From NCBI GenBank assembly GCA_949127695.1, contig CASBQH010000429.1:1-7916 (forward strand): a stretch of 7,916 bases of DNA, written 5' to 3'. Made by a program: the position numbers and the translations under genes. This document shows, one piece after another, positions 5,673 to 7,916 of this stretch (the first letter of the stretch is position 1; each line of letters opens with the position of its first letter). The notes under the pieces were generated by a model, which was not told the DNA's origin, ran no database searches, and saw nothing but the letters and a program-made list of their open reading frames with translations. Origin of the DNA: Synechococcales cyanobacterium PMM_0073. Lineage in GTDB: Bacteria > Cyanobacteriota > Cyanobacteriia > Elainellales > Elainellaceae.

Positions 5673-5755
5673 CATATGCACCTGAATCACAGAGCGCGAG
5701 TGCAGCGCGAGTCGCTATCCTAAAGATAGAGATTCTTTGCAAAGGCAGCAGTCCC

Positions 5756-6460
5756 ATGGAAGCAGCTCAGCCAAACCTGACAGAACCGATAGAATTAATG
5801 CCCGTCGAATCCGCTCCCTATCAAGGGCAGTTTGGCGAGTTTGTGATTACGCCCAGCGACCGCCGGGGTGTGGTCATTTACCGAGCGGGGCTGATGGTGG
5901 CGGCGCTTTGCTTCGCGGCTGGCGCTGGTTTGGCGCTCTGGCAGGGCGAAAATCAAACCGTGCAGCTGGCGCTGACGCTGCTCTACAGTGGCTTTAGTCT
6001 GGGGCTAGGCGTGAGCCTGCTGATGATTCATATCTACATGGTGTCGCTGCACCGAGCGCTTCAGGTCTTCTGGCTAATTGGCAGCTTGGCGGCCTTGGCC
6101 ATCGGGCACTTTTACCCAGAGCCATTTGCCCTGACGGTCTATCAGCATCCGGCGACTATTTTAGGCATAGGCTTCACCTTTGCGGCGCTGACCGGCATTT
6201 TCTTCAAAGAGGCGTTTTGCTTCAATCGTCTAGAAACCAAGCTGCTGACGCCAACTGTGCCGCTGCTGCTGCTGAGTCACTGGCTGGGGCTGCTGCCCTT
6301 AGCAGTCGAGCAGGGGCTGTTGGCCGCATGGGCACTGCTGTTTGTCGTATTTGCCATCCGTAAGGCAATTCAGCCGATTCCGCCTGATATTGGCGATAAG
6401 AGCGTGTTTGAGTATTTGCAGCAGCAGGCTCAGCAATCTCAACAGGCCAAGCCTGGCTAA
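5756..6460 (+). CDS. DUF2301 six-helix integral membrane protein
   Basis: An uncharacterised membrane protein common in cyanobacteria and some proteobacteria. From ATG 5756 it has 234 residues: a short soluble N-terminus (1-40, with FGEFVITPSDRRGVVIYRAG leading into the membrane), then about six transmembrane segments near 43-62, 70-94, 102-119, 134-150, 167-183 and 187-201, and a Gln-rich cytoplasmic tail (QQQAQQSQQ). The family signature GIFFKEAFCFNRLETK.LTP (147-166) is plain, with a conserved Glu, Cys and Arg between helices 4 and 5. No transport or catalytic function is established to my knowledge. The frame is open back to 5552, but those 68 residues overlap the divergent gene's 5' region and look non-coding; AAAGG at 5741-5745 is a fair Shine-Dalgarno for 5756. 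It lies 63 nt upstream of dprA on the same strand, probably in the same transcript. Confidence 0.9.
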   Translation: MEAAQPNLTEPIELMPVESAPYQGQFGEFVITPSDRRGVVIYRAGLMVAALCFAAGAGLALWQGENQTVQLALTLLYSGFSLGLGVSLLMIHIYMVSLHRALQVFWLIGSLAALAIGHFYPEPFALTVYQHPATILGIGFTFAALTGIFFKEAFCFNRLETKLLTPTVPLLLLSHWLGLLPLAVEQGLLAAWALLFVVFAIRKAIQPIPPDIGDKSVFEYLQQQAQQSQQAKPG

Positions 6461-6511
6461 ACAAGCGTGAACCCGCCAACCTGGGCATACTGAGGCTGAA
6501 ACGGCAGGCAG

Positions 6512-6517
6512 AAGGAG
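6512..6517 (+). promoter_or_regulatory. Shine-Dalgarno AAGGAG deciding the dprA start
   Basis: AAGGAG lies 6 nt before the GTG at 6524. It is the strongest ribosome-binding site in the window and the main reason to accept the GTG start rather than the later ATG at codon 16. Confidence 0.75.
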
Positions 6518-6523
6518 CAAGGC

Positions 6524-7642
6524 GTGGCAGCAAGGGCATTTTGGTTGGCCTGGTCGCAGGTGGCAGGCATGGGGGCAGTTTCGATCCGACGGCTCGACGA
6601 GCATTTTGGCTCGCTGGCTGCCGCCTGGGATGCTAGCTATGACGAACTCTTGGCCGTAGGCGGGATTGGTGAACATACTGCCGCAGTCGTGGTAAAAGAG
6701 CGGCGGCGATTTGAGCCAGAAGAGCTGTTGGCACAGCATCAGCAGCGCAACCCCAACTTCTGGACGCCAATTGACTCAGACTATCCCCGCTGGCTGCTCG
6801 AAATTCCTGATGCGCCGCCAGTGCTTTACTATCAAGGCCGGGTCGAGCTTTTAGAAAATCGCGGACTCCAGCCTGCGGTCGCCATTGTCGGCACGCGCAA
6901 GCCCTCTGACTACGGCAGACGCTGGGCGAGAAGGCTAAGTGCGGCCCTGGCTCAGTCCGGCGTGACGGTGGTTTCGGGTCTGGCTGACGGCATTGATACC
7001 GAGGCACACCGCAGCTGCCTCGATGCCGGGGGGCGCACAATTGCGGTGGTGGGCACTGGCCTAGATATTGTCTATCCGCAGTTTAACCAGGGGCTGGCTG
7101 AGCAGGTGGCGCATCAGGGGCTGCTGCTGAGCGAACATCCGGCAGGCACGCCGCCTGACCGCAATCATTTTCCGCGCCGCAACCGAATTATTGCCGGACT
7201 CTGCCGCGCCACGCTGGTCATCGAAGCGCCCCAAAAGTCAGGTTCGCTGATTACGGCGCGATTGGCCAACGAATATGGCCGCGAGGTCTATGCCCTACCG
7301 GGGACGCTCGACAACTATCGCGCTAGCGGCTGTCTGATGCTGATTTCGCAGGGAGCACAGGTGATTTTGGGAGAAACCGAGCTGCTGAAAATGCTGGGCA
7401 CCTTGCCGCCGTTGCTCAAGCCAGAGGCACCGCTGCCTGAAGCGGCCATTCCCGGCCTAGTTCCCGATCTTGATCCTGAGCTTCAGCAGGTGTTTCAGGC
7501 AGTGACGCTCGAACCGGTCGCAGTGGATACGATTGTCCAGAAAGCTGACCTATCCACGGGTACGGTGCTCAGCGCTCTGGCGCAGCTGGAAATTATTGGG
7601 CTGATTTCGCAGCTGCCGGGAATGCGCTATCAGCGGGGATAG
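6524..7642 (+). CDS. dprA: DNA processing protein DprA (Smf family)
   Basis: DprA binds incoming single-stranded DNA during natural transformation, protects it and loads RecA on it in the cytoplasm. The 372-residue protein has all three usual parts: an N-terminal SAM/HhH-like helical domain (about 5-60, with VGGIGEHTA), the Rossmann-like DNA-binding core (about 80-285), and a C-terminal winged-helix domain (about 315-371, DTIVQKADLSTGTVLSALAQLEIIGLI). Core motifs are VGTRKPSDYGRRWA (122-135), VSGLADGIDTEAHRSCLDAGG (150-170), VVGTGLDIVYP (175-185), SEHPAGTPPDRNHFPRRNRIIAGL (203-226), EAPQKSGSLITARLANEYGREVYALPG (234-260). The stretch TLDNYRASGCLMLISQGA (261-278) is a slight variant of the common S.DN..S.G.N.LI..GA. 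The start is GTG behind a strong AAGGAG. It follows the DUF2301 gene by 63 nt. The gene is intact, suggesting a possibly transformable host. Confidence 0.97.
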   Translation: MAARAFWLAWSQVAGMGAVSIRRLDEHFGSLAAAWDASYDELLAVGGIGEHTAAVVVKERRRFEPEELLAQHQQRNPNFWTPIDSDYPRWLLEIPDAPPVLYYQGRVELLENRGLQPAVAIVGTRKPSDYGRRWARRLSAALAQSGVTVVSGLADGIDTEAHRSCLDAGGRTIAVVGTGLDIVYPQFNQGLAEQVAHQGLLLSEHPAGTPPDRNHFPRRNRIIAGLCRATLVIEAPQKSGSLITARLANEYGREVYALPGTLDNYRASGCLMLISQGAQVILGETELLKMLGTLPPLLKPEAPLPEAAIPGLVPDLDPELQQVFQAVTLEPVAVDTIVQKADLSTGTVLSALAQLEIIGLISQLPGMRYQRG

Positions 7643-7656
7643 TTTAGCGGCTGCGC

Positions 7657-7680
7657 TCAGCTAGCGAGAGGCTGATTTTT
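7657..7680 (+). terminator. Short intrinsic terminator after dprA
   Basis: TCAGC (7657-7661) pairs with GCTGA (7671-7675), plus a possible U-G pair inside, followed directly by TTTTT (7676-7680). The stem is only 5-6 bp, so strength is uncertain. It starts 15 nt past the dprA stop, and its T-run overlaps the stop codon of the convergent gene. Confidence 0.45.
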
Positions 7681-7916
7681 ACGGCTGTAATTGATCTCGA
7701 CGCTTGATCCAAAGACGGCCAATCAGCAATCCTCCGCCTATCCATGTGAATACGATAGGTTGAAACCACAGAACGCCTGCTGTATCAATCCTAGTTCGGA
7801 AACCGAGAGGGCTTTGAGTATCTTTTAGGTAAAGCACAGTGACTGAATCACCAACAGCAAAATCAACAAACCCAGAGTCTGAAAATTCAGCCACCTTTTC
7901 TCCGACTGGCCTAAAC
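7679..7916 (-). CDS. DUF3592-like protein, partial (5' end beyond the right edge)
   Basis: The minus-strand frame is open from the window edge to TAA at 7679, so only the last 78 or so residues are visible and the true start lies outside. A GTG at 7894 is possible but unlikely, because the frame continues upstream (FRPVGEKVAEFSDSG) in the style of the family. The visible part has a beta-rich stretch with VDFAVGDSVTVLYLKD, matching the family pattern F.VGD.V.VLY.P, then a single hydrophobic helix (WFQPIVFTWIGGGLLIGRLWI) and a short basic tail. This is typical of small DUF3592 proteins, which have a periplasmic beta domain between two membrane helices. No function is known. It is convergent with dprA, only 36 nt apart. 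The base composition is lower in GC than dprA. Confidence 0.65.
   Translation of the reverse strand, partial: FRPVGEKVAEFSDSGFVDFAVGDSVTVLYLKDTQSPLGFRTRIDTAGVLWFQPIVFTWIGGGLLIGRLWIKRRDQLQP

Noticed and set aside
5552..5755. N-terminal extension of the DUF2301 frame by 68 codons
   Set aside because: It overlaps the start of the divergent dehydrogenase gene, lacks family similarity, and ATG 5756 has its own ribosome-binding site.
7679..7894. A complete 71-residue gene starting at GTG 7894
   Set aside because: The frame stays open to the window edge and the upstream residues fit the DUF3592 pattern, so it is better read as the end of a longer gene.
1..7916. A mobile element, CRISPR array, toxin-antitoxin pair or defence island
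   Set aside because: No transposase, integrase, spaced repeats, paired small toxin/antitoxin genes or defence domains were seen; dprA here is the normal transformation type with its C-terminal winged helix.

Overview
The window looks like an ordinary chromosomal segment of a cyanobacterium, probably a GC-rich filamentous or picoplanktonic lineage of the Leptolyngbya/Nodosilinea/Synechococcales sort. The evidence is the protein set: a DUF3172-type Gly-rich single-pass protein, a DUF2301 membrane protein, a small helical protein of a cyanobacteria-only type (probably DUF6439), a divergent DUF62 protein, and one HIP1 octamer (GCGATCGC). The genus is inference. There is no rRNA, tRNA, CRISPR array, transposase or phage gene that I can see. 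|| Layout. 1-1501 (minus): mtnA, encoding methylthioribose-1-phosphate isomerase of methionine salvage, followed 4 nt later by an unrecognised two-helix membrane protein that runs off the left edge. A good sigma-70-type promoter lies inside the longest possible mtnA reading frame and argues for the inner ATG at 1426. 1502-1778: non-coding, with small hairpins. 1779-3009 (minus): a DUF62 (SAM hydrolase/halogenase fold) protein whose canonical catalytic residues appear to be replaced, preceded by a small coiled-coil protein with a C-terminal membrane anchor. 3076-3399 (plus): small helical cyanobacterial protein, divergently transcribed. 3400-3731: 332 bp without a convincing gene, containing a terminator-like hairpin for the next gene. 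3732-4424 (minus): DUF3172 protein. 4645-5553 (minus): classical short-chain dehydrogenase ending in a terminator-like inverted repeat. 5554-5755: divergent intergenic region with an 8-bp inverted repeat. 5756-7642 (plus): DUF2301 six-helix membrane protein and dprA (DNA processing protein of natural transformation), which starts at a GTG behind a near-perfect Shine-Dalgarno. A small hairpin plus T5 follows dprA. 7679-7916 (minus): C-terminal part of a DUF3592-like protein entering from the right edge. || How the genes relate. mtnA recycles the methylthioribose left over from SAM use, and the nearby DUF62 protein belongs to a SAM-cleaving fold, so the left third could be a loose SAM-related neighbourhood. 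This is weakened because the DUF62 protein lacks the usual catalytic triad. The rest reads as short, independently transcribed cyanobacterial housekeeping and conserved-hypothetical units rather than one system. I found no evidence for a complete novel defence, mobile or biosynthetic system. The most interesting item is the DUF62 variant with a replaced active-site signature.
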